Below, in pieces: positions 25,764-35,374 of a stretch of DNA of 64,000 bases. Origin of the DNA: Bacillota bacterium. Lineage in GTDB: Bacteria > Bacillota > Desulfotomaculia > Desulfotomaculales > Desulfohalotomaculaceae. Location: assembly GCA_009711615.1 (NCBI GenBank), contig VENI01000004.1, forward strand, positions 107,856 through 171,855, given 5' to 3'. A program made the translations under genes and the position numbers. The first letter of the stretch is position 1. Each line of letters opens with the position of its first letter. Under the pieces are notes generated by a model. The model did not search any database and was not told the DNA's origin. It saw only the letters and a list, made by a program, of their open reading frames with translations.

Positions 25764-28700
25764 CTATAACTTCCTTATGCCTATATTTTGAGTGGTAACG
25801 TTACCAGCTTCATCATAGATTGATACATTAACATCCACTATACCGGTACCGGATACAGGGGCGGTAATTTTGCCATCAACAGGCAGTGCCTGTTTTACAC
25901 CACCGTTGATACTATAATATAGCTGTGTACTAATATCATCGGTTGCAGTTACGGCTATATCAATGGTGCTGCCAGATGTTGCCCTGGCACCTGATACAGT
26001 ACCCAAATCTTTAATATTAGGTGCATTACTATCAACAACAACGATTTCATCTACAGGAGTAGACGTAGCTCCATAAATGTCTTTAACCTGTACCTTTAAC
26101 TGGTACGATCCTGACTGCCCTAGTACAATTTTCGGGGTATTGATATAGGCTTCCCAATCAGTCCATCCAGAACCCGTGTTATACCTATATTTATCTGCAG
26201 CAGAGGCATCTAAGTCCAAGTTTATAATTGAACTATTTACAAATATAACTGACTCACCCTTGTAGGTACCAGAAACACTATCTGTTATGTTTGTTATGTC
26301 CACCGAAGGTGATGTAGTGCTATAACTTATCTCGTCTTTTGCCATAGACATATTTTGAGCACCATCTGCTATTTGCACATATACAATGTGTTCACCTTGA
26401 TAACTATTACCTCCATATTTTGTGAGGTCCCAATCAGTTATTTCAGAATCAAAAGATTGCCATCCAGTAAAGATTTCACCATCATTAGAGAGCCTCATCT
26501 GACAATCATTACTTAATGAAGCATTGTCAGATATATCAATGTTTAAGTCTACCAGTAATGAGTTAGTAACAATATCTCCTTCATTTATGATTATATTTAC
26601 ATCTGGCGGCAGCATATCTTCTACCAGGGCAATACTATCTGTTTTAATAGTTTGGTTGCCGGCTTTATCCGTGATTCGTAACTTTACTGTTTTTGTACCG
26701 GAACCCGGTGTAACCTGCCAATTTATTGGATTACTGATAGGTAAACTAACTGATTGCCAATTACCTATATTATCGTTACTTAATTCTACTTTATCTAAGT
26801 TGGCATCACTGACTGAAATAGTTACATGAACGTCTTCCTTGTTTGTTTTTTCTAGTCCGTTTGTACTGACTACAGAAATTGATCCGGTTGGATTAACGGT
26901 GTCCAGTGTCAAATTAACACTGTATGTTGAGCTTACATTGCCAGCTCTATCTTTTAACTTCAGATAGACCGTTTTAGAGCCATTTCCGCTAGGTAGTATC
27001 CAGCTTTTTGTGGTCACATAGCTTTCCCATGCGGTACTAGGAAAAGAGGAATCGTTACTTATCTTCATTTGATTAACACCACTTGTAGCATCTGTACCGC
27101 TAATGCTTAATGTTATGGTTTGAGAATCAACATATAGTTTACCCGTATCAGTATTTATACTACCTGTTGGTGATGTAGTATCTAGTATAATTGACTTATT
27201 ATAAGTGGTAGAAACATTTCCAGCCTTATCAAAGAAACGCACAGAAACCGTTTTATTTCCGTCGTCACTCGACAATGTGTAAGAGTAATTACTAGTGAAA
27301 TTAACTTTTGAACCCCAGTTAGTACCACCGTTGATACTAAACTGCATTTTATCAATACCCGAACCGCCTGCATTATCACTGGCTGATAAGTTTAATGTTA
27401 CTGTCCTTGAAGTTGTATAAGTTGCACCGGAGTTTATATCAATAGAACCTGTAGGTGCTGCAGTGTCAACAAGAACACTAAAAGAAACAGGGGCAGATAT
27501 ATTACCCACATTATCTTTCATTCTCATATAAACCGTCTTATTTCCAGAACCCGGTGTAAGTGTCCAGTTCTTAGTAGGCTTGTAGGATTCCCACGATGTC
27601 CATGAAGAACCATCATTACTGAACTGCATTCCTGCAATACCTGATTCGTTATCGTATGCGGATATTGATAACGTGATATTACTACTCCCTACATATGTTG
27701 CCCCTGAACTTTCCTTAAACATTGTAATTGTTGGTGCCGCCGAATCCGTTGCATCGGGCAGATTTCCAATCCAACTACTTATTGATTCATGTAAATATGT
27801 TTCCATGTAATCGTTATAAGCAGTAATCCTAAACCATGCTCTATTATCATTATCATAGTTTGTTCCAACTGTAGAACGGAATAACCGTTTAAAGGTATCT
27901 TCTAAATCAAGTCCAGAACCATCCCATCTAAACAAATCCGTTGATATAGAGTTATCTTCGGGCAACTCACCGGGAAATGGGAAAAATTTTGCTATTCTGG
28001 AATCCCAATATAATACATTGCCCAATACTTTAGATCTATACGTATTACCATCCCAGACATAAATCTTATAACCTTTAGCATTAGGCACTGAAGGCCAAGT
28101 CAATTTTGCCCATGTTCGACCTCTATATTTATCCCAACTAACAATTCCTGTTTGTTCTGTAACATTTGGATTATTATTAATTGTATTAACTCTAAAGGAA
28201 TTAGAATAAACAACATTATTTTGTGTAGCATCTGTACCATTACTATTCCAAAAATATTTCAATCTAAACCAATAACTAGGACTATTAACAGGAAGAGTAT
28301 AGGTGTTAGATTTTTGATGGAATAAATCAGTGAAATTTGTTCCATCAGTGCTATATTGTATTGTGCCATATGATACTGGGATTCCATCATATTTACCTTT
28401 AACAACTAATTTACCTGTAGGGCCATTTGGTTGCTGAATTAAATTGAATCCAGCAGGGACATATGCTTTCGTACCACCAAGCCATAATGTTCCGTTTTTA
28501 TGCATAAATATATCTTTTGGACGATAACCCCACAAATAATTAGTTGTTTCAAGTGTTCCGTCTATATTAAATCTAAATAAATATTCGCTAGTATTATTAA
28601 GCGTCCAAAAAGAACCGTCTTGCCCCATAACTACACCTTGATGAGCCCACGTGTAGAAATTACCATAATCACTCCAATCTATCTCAAACATCTTTTTAAA

Positions 28701-29465
28701 ACTATTACCATCCCATCTATACATCTCTCCGATAGAAGAGTTTTGACCATCAAACACCCACAGCTGTCCATCATTACCAATTAACGGTCTAGCATACTCT
28801 TCTCCGAAAGGCAATGATATTTCAGTTTTAACACCATTATAAAAGCGGGCTGCTTTATATGCTTGATTGTATTGACCACCACCAAAATACCAAACACTTC
28901 CATCAGGTACAGCTATTAGTTCATTGCAGTAATCAGGGGATTCAGGAGCAGTTCCAACTTCAACAAACTGGGTTCCATTATACTTATAAACTTTCCTTCC
29001 ATTTGAGTACCATATATCACCATTCGAATCCCTAACTAAGCTCCCCCCAACATTAGTTCCATTGCCACTAATACCTGTTTTCTCTGTCCAGGTGCTACCG
29101 TCCCATACTTTTATATGACGACTATCACGGTTACTATCACCATCGTAGGCATTATACGCAACCCATACGTCTCTATTATCATCAACAACAATACCATTGA
29201 TAAGTATGCTGGTATCATACCACTTAGCAAAAATCGGGGTATCTGTCCATGTATTTGTAGTAGCATCAAATTTGGATAATGCACCAATGCCGTATCCATT
29301 ATCATACCAATAATTCCCCACCCATACGTCTCCAGTATTAGGATCTATCCCTACTTCCTCATTTGGCCCGCCTTTATTTACGATTGTACCTGCTTCAACA
29401 TTATTTAAAAAACAACTAAATAAAACTACTAGACATATTAAAAAAGATAATAAAATTTTCTTCAT
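25764..29465 (-). CDS. Large exported adhesin-like protein with Ig-like repeats
   Basis: A protein of about 1233 residues. A signal peptide (KKILLSFLICLVVLFSCFL) leads into a region (about 25-350) of repeated WVGN, WVAYN, IWYSNG and LWVFDG blades resembling two-component-regulator propellers. A fibronectin-like segment follows, then at least six tandem Ig-like modules of about 85-95 residues. Each module contains a D-T-x-x-P-T-G-S-I type opening, SxDGSxW-like elements and KDxAGNVS ends. Such Gram-positive modules build long stalks. No LPxTG or membrane anchor is visible, so attachment may be via the pilus or wall. It has its own terminator and lies directly downstream of the Tad operon terminator. 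Start chosen: ATG at 29465. Confidence 0.75.
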   Translation of the reverse strand: MKKILLSFLICLVVLFSCFLNNVEAGTIVNKGGPNEEVGIDPNTGDVWVGNYWYDNGYGIGALSKFDATTNTWTDTPIFAKWYDTSILINGIVVDDNRDVWVAYNAYDGDSNRDSRHIKVWDGSTWTEKTGISGNGTNVGGSLVRDSNGDIWYSNGRKVYKYNGTQFVEVGTAPESPDYCNELIAVPDGSVWYFGGGQYNQAYKAARFYNGVKTEISLPFGEEYARPLIGNDGQLWVFDGQNSSIGEMYRWDGNSFKKMFEIDWSDYGNFYTWAHQGVVMGQDGSFWTLNNTSEYLFRFNIDGTLETTNYLWGYRPKDIFMHKNGTLWLGGTKAYVPAGFNLIQQPNGPTGKLVVKGKYDGIPVSYGTIQYSTDGTNFTDLFHQKSNTYTLPVNSPSYWFRLKYFWNSNGTDATQNNVVYSNSFRVNTINNNPNVTEQTGIVSWDKYRGRTWAKLTWPSVPNAKGYKIYVWDGNTYRSKVLGNVLYWDSRIAKFFPFPGELPEDNSISTDLFRWDGSGLDLEDTFKRLFRSTVGTNYDNDNRAWFRITAYNDYMETYLHESISSWIGNLPDATDSAAPTITMFKESSGATYVGSSNITLSISAYDNESGIAGMQFSNDGSSWTSWESYKPTKNWTLTPGSGNKTVYMRMKDNVGNISAPVSFSVLVDTAAPTGSIDINSGATYTTSRTVTLNLSASDNAGGSGIDKMQFSINGGTNWGSKVNFTSNYSYTLSSDDGNKTVSVRFFDKAGNVSTTYNKSIILDTTSPTGSINTDTGKLYVDSQTITLSISGTDATSGVNQMKISNDSSFPSTAWESYVTTKSWILPSGNGSKTVYLKLKDRAGNVSSTYSVNLTLDTVNPTGSISVVSTNGLEKTNKEDVHVTISVSDANLDKVELSNDNIGNWQSVSLPISNPINWQVTPGSGTKTVKLRITDKAGNQTIKTDSIALVEDMLPPDVNIIINEGDIVTNSLLVDLNIDISDNASLSNDCQMRLSNDGEIFTGWQSFDSEITDWDLTKYGGNSYQGEHIVYVQIADGAQNMSMAKDEISYSTTSPSVDITNITDSVSGTYKGESVIFVNSSIINLDLDASAADKYRYNTGSGWTDWEAYINTPKIVLGQSGSYQLKVQVKDIYGATSTPVDEIVVVDSNAPNIKDLGTVSGARATSGSTIDIAVTATDDISTQLYYSINGGVKQALPVDGKITAPVSGTGIVDVNVSIYDEAGNVTTQNIGIRKL

Positions 29466-29562
29466 CCTATTAACCAACCTCCCTCAATGAATAATCCTTT
29501 TCTAAAGGAAAAAGATACTTAGGCACTGGTAACGTGCGAGCAGCATTCACCTCCCTCTGAAA

Positions 29563-29590
29563 AGAAAAAACCGCCTTTTATAAGGCGGCT
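29563..29590 (-). terminator. Terminator of the Tad pilus operon
   Basis: CCGCCTT (29571-29577) and AAGGCGG (29582-29588) form a GC-rich stem. Read on the minus strand it is followed by GGTTTTTTCTTTTC. It lies right behind the tadE-like stop, closing the pilus operon before the adhesin gene. Confidence 0.85.
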
Positions 29591-30004
29591 TTAAGGTTTC
29601 TCTAGTTTAAATACCATGCTACTTTCAATGGGAAAGCTATTACTCCAAGCACTCCCTCCTAACAGTTGAGGCAACAAGGGGAGTATGGCTGGTTGATTGT
29701 ATTTAACTGTAACAGTTACGTAATTAGAACCCTCTACAGTAGAAACGCTTTGAACATTTGCAGGATCAAGCTTACCATCGGTAAGGACTTCGTTCACTTT
29801 AGATGTAGCATCAGGGCCATAGTTTAATGCCACATATCGTGCTCCCTCCCTGGCAGCATCTGTGACTACTATTTTAGACCATACAGTTAAGGACATTATC
29901 ATGCTTCCTGCAGTAAGGAAAAGAAGAAGTGGTAATATAACAGATAGCTCTGCAGTATATGCTCCCTTTTTACATCTAAAAAAAATTATGTTAACCACCC
30001 CCAC
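29591..30004 (-). CDS. tadE: TadE-like minor pilin
   Basis: A pseudopilin of about 130-137 residues. Its N-terminus CKKG|AYTAELSVILPLLLFL has the prepilin-peptidase site (Gly followed by a five-residue spacing to Glu) and a long hydrophobic helix. VTDAAREGARYVALNYG follows, the hallmark of TadE proteins. It should be a minor structural subunit of the Tad pilus. The 5' end overlaps tadV by up to 19 bases; a GTG at 30004 or 29998 is the likely start. It is the last gene of the pilus operon. Confidence 0.87.
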   Translation of the reverse strand: MGVVNIIFFRCKKGAYTAELSVILPLLLFLTAGSMIMSLTVWSKIVVTDAAREGARYVALNYGPDATSKVNEVLTDGKLDPANVQSVSTVEGSNYVTVTVKYNQPAILPLLPQLLGGSAWSNSFPIESSMVFKLEKP

Positions 30005-30498
30005 AGCAAGACACTAAAAGTACTAAGTGTAATTAAAACGGCAAAAGGTATCGTATCTCCTTCTATATTTTCCCTTGAAAAATCATTTAGATGTGTTTTT
30101 GTTAAGATGTAACTTGCTTGTCCTATAGTAGAATGTATTAACTCTTTATGCTTACCTTTGCTGGCAAACTTTATAAGAGCATATAATGCTGCTAATATAC
30201 TTGAAATAATCCCAATAACTATGGTCTGTTGAAAGCCCAATACAGAACCTACACCCATCATTAATTTAACATCCCCTGCACCCATACCTGTAAACAAGAA
30301 TGGCAAGAGAAATAGCACAAAACCAGTTCCAATTCCTAAAAGAGAGAAATACCATCCGGGGCCAGCCCAAGTATTATAAGCTAGCCCCGTAATCATTAAC
30401 CCAAAAGTTAAATAGTTAGGTATAAGACGTCTGCTAATATCACTATAACAACTAAGTAAAAGGAAGACTGTTAATACTGCTATAATCATAACCATCAA
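29986..30498 (-). CDS. tadV: Prepilin peptidase (TadV/CpaA, A24 family)
   Basis: A 170-residue membrane aspartyl protease with five or six spans. Both catalytic aspartates are visible: Asp in CYSDISRRLIPNYL and Asp in FTGMGAGDVKLMMG. The short length, without the N-methylase domain, is normal for TadV/CpaA. It cleaves the leader from Flp, TadE and the second small pilin encoded beside it. The stop of the upstream flp gene lies two bases before its start, so the genes are co-transcribed. Confidence 0.9.
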   Translation of the reverse strand: MMVMIIAVLTVFLLLSCYSDISRRLIPNYLTFGLMITGLAYNTWAGPGWYFSLLGIGTGFVLFLLPFLFTGMGAGDVKLMMGVGSVLGFQQTIVIGIISSILAALYALIKFASKGKHKELIHSTIGQASYILTKTHLNDFSRENIEGDTIPFAVLITLSTFSVLLWGWLT

Positions 30499-30500
30499 AC

Positions 30501-30683
30501 CTAGTAACTAAAATTGGTGGCTTCATCCAGTTTAGAACCAGCTTCATTACCAGTGCTCTTAACTTTACCGCCTAGAAATGTGATTAAGCCAACTACAATT
30601 ATTAGAATCATTACAATCAAAGCTGCGTTTTCAGCAACGCCACCTTTTTCTTCTTTCCAAAAACCTTTAATGAATTTAAACAT
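30501..30683 (-). CDS. flp: Flp-type major pilin
   Basis: A 60-residue pilin with a short basic leader, MFKFIKGFWKEEKG, followed by GVAENAALIVMILIIVVGLI and a small polar tail ending NFSY. Size, leader and a single hydrophobic helix carrying a Glu match Flp/TadA-type pilins, although the Glu is one position closer to the predicted cleavage site than usual. It precedes the peptidase gene by two bases and follows a second small pilin gene. Confidence 0.85.
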   Translation of the reverse strand: MFKFIKGFWKEEKGGVAENAALIVMILIIVVGLITFLGGKVKSTGNEAGSKLDEATNFSY

Positions 30684-30732
30684 AATTTTAAACCCTCCAT
30701 AAAATATTATTTTTTAGTTACCTTCTTTTGTG

Positions 30733-30885
30733 TTATAGTTTTGAACCTATAGACTCAAAAACACCCCTAATCTTAGGGGCTATATAAACCATTGCCCCTA
30801 CCGCAATCGTTAAAACCATTGCTAGAATAGCAGCCATCTCTGGAGTTACAGAACCCCGAGCATTTTTAAAAAGAGATTTCAACAT
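30733..30885 (-). CDS. Second small Flp-like pilin
   Basis: A 50-residue protein too short for many gene callers. The leader MLKSLFKNARG is followed by SVTPEMAAILAMVLTIAVGA and a short tail, FESIGSKL. The Gly with Glu at +5 is a perfect type IVb/Flp prepilin-peptidase site, closer to consensus than in the neighbouring pilin. The gene has a GGAGGAGG ribosome binding site and sits between tadC and flp in the pilus operon. It is probably a second Flp subunit, either major or minor. Confidence 0.78.
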   Translation of the reverse strand: MLKSLFKNARGSVTPEMAAILAMVLTIAVGAMVYIAPKIRGVFESIGSKL

Positions 30886-30900
30886 AACCTCCTCCCTTCA

Positions 30901-31779
30901 TTAAAATTTCATTAACTTACCTATCCCTATGAATGGTGGTCCAAGTACAACAATAAATAACGCTGGCAGTATGAAAAGGATCATTGGTGCCAACATTTTG
31001 ATGCTTGCAGCCTGTGCAATTTTTAAAGCGTTAGTTTTATAGTTATTTCTAATCCTTTTAGCTTGGTCTTTCAGTACCTTAGCCATAGGCACACCGGTTT
31101 TTTCTGCTTGAATTATCGCGTCTATTAAGAGTGTTACATCTTCAATATCCAGCCGTTCAGTTAATGATCTTAAAGCTGCTTCTCTTCTTCGTCCTAAATC
31201 TATTTCACTAAATGTTCTTTGAAATTCTTCCGCTAAAACTCCAGGCATTTGTATAGTTACTTTATCAATAGAATTATTAAGGTCTAACCCGGCTTCCATA
31301 CCATTTGCCACTAGGTCAATAAAATCTAAGACTTCAAATTGTGCATTTCGTTGCCGTGCTTTTATTTTTTGACTAACCAGTTTATGTGGTAACAAATAAC
31401 TTAATCCGAAAGTAGCACCTCCAAATATCAGCATTTTGTCTGCATAGGGGATGTACAGTAGTGACATAAAGACACCTAAAGTAATAGCTAGAGTCCAACG
31501 AAAAGCGTAAAACTCTTCAGCAGAATATTTAACTCCAGCCCGTTCTAAGTCAATTTGTGTATTTTCAAGTGTGCTAGGTGAAGGTAATAAAGGTTTAAGC
31601 ACCTTTAACAACTTCTCTTTAGTTAACATGAATGTTTGCATTGAAGGCTGTTCATTCTTCTCAAGCTGCATATACTTTTCCAAACGTTTTTTGTTCTCAA
31701 TATTTTTGGAATTAATATACAGAAAAAATAATATTGGTATAGAGCTACACAAAACGCCCACCTTTGTCAATACATCCAA
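30901..31779 (-). CDS. tadC: TadC pilus platform protein
   Basis: A 292-residue GspF/T2SSF-domain membrane protein with one N-terminal span, a pair in the middle (FRWTLAITLGVFMSLLYIPY) and C-terminal spans (LAPMILFILPALFIVVLG). The cytoplasmic core has the family phrase LDFIDLVANGMEAGLDLNNS and the QAEKTGVPMAKVLKDQA helix. TadC pairs with TadB to form the inner-membrane platform acted on by TadA. It follows tadB by 21 bases. Confidence 0.9.
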   Translation of the reverse strand: MDVLTKVGVLCSSIPILFFLYINSKNIENKKRLEKYMQLEKNEQPSMQTFMLTKEKLLKVLKPLLPSPSTLENTQIDLERAGVKYSAEEFYAFRWTLAITLGVFMSLLYIPYADKMLIFGGATFGLSYLLPHKLVSQKIKARQRNAQFEVLDFIDLVANGMEAGLDLNNSIDKVTIQMPGVLAEEFQRTFSEIDLGRRREAALRSLTERLDIEDVTLLIDAIIQAEKTGVPMAKVLKDQAKRIRNNYKTNALKIAQAASIKMLAPMILFILPALFIVVLGPPFIGIGKLMKF

Positions 31780-31800
31780 ATTACCACTCCTTTGCGAAAT

Positions 31801-32730
31801 TTAATTTAACCGTATATCACCAATTCGCCTGATAATATACCAACCTATAAAAACTAAAATAACTGAAGCCATAAGCAGAAAAGTACCTGTCGTGCTTTCG
31901 GTCATAGGCTTTAGGTACTCAGGGGACAAAACCCTAAGTATGGCTAATACTATAAAAGGCATTGCACCAGCCACGGCAGCCCCCATTCTTGCTTGTGTGG
32001 TATGAGCTTTAAGGCCTTTTCTAGTGTCCACCCGGTCTTCAATTGTAAGGGCAATGTTTTCAAACCTTTCAGCTAAATTACCGCCTAACTGTTTATGAAT
32101 ACGTGCGGTCATTACAACCATTCTAAATTCTGCAACAGGTATTCTGTTTTGGGCTATTTCCAAAGCATCCACTGCTGAATGTCCTAAATCAATATTATGC
32201 TTTATTAATTTCAACTCCTCATTAAGTTCAGGCTTCACTCGGCCTATAGATGAGACTATTGCCTGAGCTAAAGATGTGCCGGAACGAATGCTATTCGCCC
32301 ACATTTGAAGACAACCATGAAGCTGTTTTGCAAGTTTGTCCCCTCTTTTAACAACTTGTATTTGCAGGATGTGAATTGGCAAATACAAACCGAGTGGAAT
32401 ACCTATTACCCCAACATATGGAGTTGAAAATAATGTATATAAAAAAAAGAAAGCCCCTAGAGCTGAAATAAAACCACCGAGAATGATTTCTACTTCTCCG
32501 ATGTTTAAACCAGCTTGCTGGGCCTTTAAAACTATCTTTCTTAAAGCACTAATTTTAACTTTATTTTTCCTAAATTTAAAAACTCGTTCCTTTCTAGCGT
32601 TATCTTCTAGTGATACTACATTTTCCAGATGTGTTCTACGATCTTTTATTAGAAGTAGATTAGATATTCCATAGAACATTACTGCTAAAAACACCAATAA
32701 GCCAATATAAATATGATCATGGTTTATCAT
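31801..32730 (-). CDS. tadB: TadB pilus platform protein
   Basis: A 309-residue T2SSF-domain protein. An N-terminal span (IGLLVFLAVMFYGISNLLL) and a central hydrophobic pair lead to the F-domain with LHGCLQMWANSIRSGTSLAQA and MTARIHKQLGGNLAERF. A C-terminal span pair completes it. Together with TadC it forms the platform of the pilus. Its gene starts three bases after the end of the tadA ATPase gene. Confidence 0.9.
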   Translation of the reverse strand: MINHDHIYIGLLVFLAVMFYGISNLLLIKDRRTHLENVVSLEDNARKERVFKFRKNKVKISALRKIVLKAQQAGLNIGEVEIILGGFISALGAFFFLYTLFSTPYVGVIGIPLGLYLPIHILQIQVVKRGDKLAKQLHGCLQMWANSIRSGTSLAQAIVSSIGRVKPELNEELKLIKHNIDLGHSAVDALEIAQNRIPVAEFRMVVMTARIHKQLGGNLAERFENIALTIEDRVDTRKGLKAHTTQARMGAAVAGAMPFIVLAILRVLSPEYLKPMTESTTGTFLLMASVILVFIGWYIIRRIGDIRLN

Positions 32731-32733
32731 TTT

Positions 32734-34083
32734 CTACCCCTCCTTTATCCAAGAGGGAATTTTGATGTCAGCATCTTCAAGTACAGGTATAAACTTATTT
32801 CTGTTAGGTGCAGGTACTAATTCACCTTGTTTGCGAACTAATAAATCTTGAGTAATAATATTTTCACCTTCTATCCCCATAACAGCAGTAACATGCGTGA
32901 TTTTCCTCTTACCATTTCGAAGTCTTGTTTGCTGTAATATTAAATCAATGGCGGAAGAAATTTGTTCTCTGATAGCCCGTACTGGTAAATCCATACCAGC
33001 CATTAAAACCATGGTCTCCAGACGAGAAAGCATATCTCTTGGTGAGTTAGCGTGGCCGGTGGTTAGTGAACCGTCGTGACCAGTGTTCATTGCCTGTAAC
33101 ATATCTAATGTTTCTCCACCTCTGCACTCACCCACAACTATTCTATCCGGCCGCATACGTAAAGCATTTCTTACTAGGTCCCTTATTACTACTGCACCTT
33201 TACCTTCTACGTTAGGCGGTCTTGACTCTAACCGTACTATATGCGGCTGATTTAACTGTAATTCTGCAGCATCTTCGATAGTAACAATCCTTTCATCACG
33301 CGGTATGAAAGACGATAGTACATTTAGAGTTGTAGTTTTACCGGAACCAGTACCACCTGATATTACAAGATTTAATTTGTTTTCAACACAAAGCTGAATG
33401 AATTCGGCTAGTTCCGGGGTGAATGTTCCAAACTTTATTAAATCATCACTGGTATAAGGATCTTGTGAGAATTTACGTATAGTTAAACTCGGTCCATCTA
33501 AAGCCAATGGTGGTATAATAGCATTTACACGAGAACCATCCGGTAAACGTGCATCCATGTATGGTGTAGATTCATCTACCCTTCTACCAATAGGAGAGCC
33601 AATTTTTTCGATAATATCCATTACATCTTCTTCGCTTGGTGACACCACGTTGGCTTCTAGTAATTTACCATCTTTCTCGTAATATACAACCATTTCACGT
33701 TTGTTAGGTCCAACTATCCTTCCCTGTACCATTACTTCTGTAACATCAGGCTTATCTAAAAATTTGGTTATTACCCCTAATCCAAGTATTTCATCTTGAA
33801 TTTCATCAGCAAGGGATTCTAAAGCTGGTTGCATTATAGAGGGGTAGTTTTTACCCTCCTGCATTACAGCATCATAAATCATTTGTCGTAATTGTTCTCG
33901 TATCTTGGGATCGTGTTTCATAGAGATTAAATCTTTATCAAAACCTTGAATAACTTGATTTACTTTGGCTTTTAGAGGTTCAGAATCTTGTTTTCCTAAA
34001 TGCTGCTCATTGACTAATGTTCCACCTTTTTCTTTGATCTTTTCTGTAAAGTAACCAAAACTTGGGTTAATAACGCCTTTCAT
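32734..34083 (-). CDS. tadA: TadA/CpaF pilus ATPase
   Basis: A 449-residue secretion ATPase of the CpaF type. It has an N-terminal helical domain, then VTEVMVQGRIVGPNKREMVV and Walker A ISGGTGSGKTTTLNVL near residue 245. An Asp box, IVTIEDAAELQL, follows, then Walker B RIVVGECRGGETLDMLQAMN and a His box, TTGHANSPRDML. All catalytic boxes are intact. It should be a bidirectional motor for Tad pilus extension and retraction. It abuts the tadZ stop with no gap. Confidence 0.93.
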   Translation of the reverse strand: MKGVINPSFGYFTEKIKEKGGTLVNEQHLGKQDSEPLKAKVNQVIQGFDKDLISMKHDPKIREQLRQMIYDAVMQEGKNYPSIMQPALESLADEIQDEILGLGVITKFLDKPDVTEVMVQGRIVGPNKREMVVYYEKDGKLLEANVVSPSEEDVMDIIEKIGSPIGRRVDESTPYMDARLPDGSRVNAIIPPLALDGPSLTIRKFSQDPYTSDDLIKFGTFTPELAEFIQLCVENKLNLVISGGTGSGKTTTLNVLSSFIPRDERIVTIEDAAELQLNQPHIVRLESRPPNVEGKGAVVIRDLVRNALRMRPDRIVVGECRGGETLDMLQAMNTGHDGSLTTGHANSPRDMLSRLETMVLMAGMDLPVRAIREQISSAIDLILQQTRLRNGKRKITHVTAVMGIEGENIITQDLLVRKQGELVPAPNRNKFIPVLEDADIKIPSWIKEG

Positions 34084-35373
34084 TTAACCTAACCCCCTTC
34101 TACGCTTAAAGAGATTAAGAATATTAAACCTACCAGTTTCTTTGCCATAGTATGTAGGTATGATGGAATTGCATAACTCATTTACAGATTTAGAGAAATT
34201 TTTAGCCCTTCTACTTAACACCGGAGGTGTACCATTGTTGCTTTCTATTTGGACCCCTTCATCATATGGAATTACCCCGGCAAGTTCCAGATTTAGTGTT
34301 TGAGCCATATCAGTTGACTTTAAAAAAGGTGGTTTTTTAGGCATCTTTGTTACTAATAACTTAAATTTATAGCGTTCAAAATTAAGCATATCCATTCTTT
34401 TTAATACAGCATTTGTTTTAGCAACAGTGGCAGCATCAGGAGGACTTAATATATATACTTTTGTTGCATGTTCTAATGTAACAACAGTTGGTGCTATTAA
34501 AAGAGGGGCGGTATCTACTATAACTACGTCAAACCGCCTGGTCAGAACTGAAAGAATTTTACTACTAACTTCTGCAGTTATTAATTCTCCCTCTTCGTGG
34601 TTTAATGGTGCTGGCAATATTTTAAGTCCGCTTTGATGATTAACTAGGCATTGGCTTAAATCATCATTATTTCCTTTAATCCAATCCACCATGGTAGTGG
34701 TTGGCTTAACCATTAGCCTAGTTGCAACGTCACCGCTGAAAACATCAAAATCAACTACCACAGTACTTTGACCTTGACGGGCAAAGGCAACACCTGTATT
34801 TACAGCCTGTGTTGTTTTTCCAACCCCACCATTGGAACCAAAGAAACATATTAACTCTCTCTTTGCTACAATAGGTGAATGTTTTTGCTGTGAGTTATAG
34901 GATGCTGACGGTTCTTTATTACTCCTTTCTACAAATGAAGGTTTACTACTACCCTTTTGATTTTGCGGGGCAGGGTTTTCATTCATCCTTGGGGGAGAAG
35001 TTCTTGAAAGTCTTTCTCTTGTTGGTCTTGGTCTCCCCCTATCAGGGCTATGGTTACTTGCTTGTGTTTTAGCTGAAAGTTCATATTTGGTATTATCCTT
35101 GGGCCAGACCCCTTTACAACCTAGTTCTGAAGACTTTTTCCATAGGTTTATATCTTGTACATTATTTGTCATGATAAAGGTAGTAGTTCCTTGAGTGGCA
35201 AAATGTTGAGCAACAAATTCCCATTCCTGTATATCCGTTGAGATAACAGCAATGTTTATGCCGTTGACATTCATGGCTTCACCAGGGTTAGTAATAGGGA
35301 TATATTCTGCTTGTCCTTCTGTTGCCAACTCTTTCAAAAATTCGGGATTGGAATCGCATAGTAATACACGCAT
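34084..35373 (-). CDS. tadZ: TadZ/CpaE-like MinD ATPase
   Basis: A 429-residue protein. The N-terminal receiver-like domain (about 1-120) lacks the full acidic pocket. A low-complexity Pro/Ser/Arg linker follows. The MinD/ParA ATPase domain has an intact deviant Walker A, FFGSNGGVGKTTQ, then VVVDFDVFSGDVATRL and Walker B DVVIVDTAPL. TadZ localises the pilus machine to a cell pole or site. Start: ATG at 35373 with AGGTGA upstream, two bases past the cpaB stop. A second protein of this architecture lies in the secretion operon. Confidence 0.88.
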   Translation of the reverse strand: MRVLLCDSNPEFLKELATEGQAEYIPITNPGEAMNVNGINIAVISTDIQEWEFVAQHFATQGTTTFIMTNNVQDINLWKKSSELGCKGVWPKDNTKYELSAKTQASNHSPDRGRPRPTRERLSRTSPPRMNENPAPQNQKGSSKPSFVERSNKEPSASYNSQQKHSPIVAKRELICFFGSNGGVGKTTQAVNTGVAFARQGQSTVVVDFDVFSGDVATRLMVKPTTTMVDWIKGNNDDLSQCLVNHQSGLKILPAPLNHEEGELITAEVSSKILSVLTRRFDVVIVDTAPLLIAPTVVTLEHATKVYILSPPDAATVAKTNAVLKRMDMLNFERYKFKLLVTKMPKKPPFLKSTDMAQTLNLELAGVIPYDEGVQIESNNGTPPVLSRRAKNFSKSVNELCNSIIPTYYGKETGRFNILNLFKRRRGLG

Positions 35374-35374
35374 T

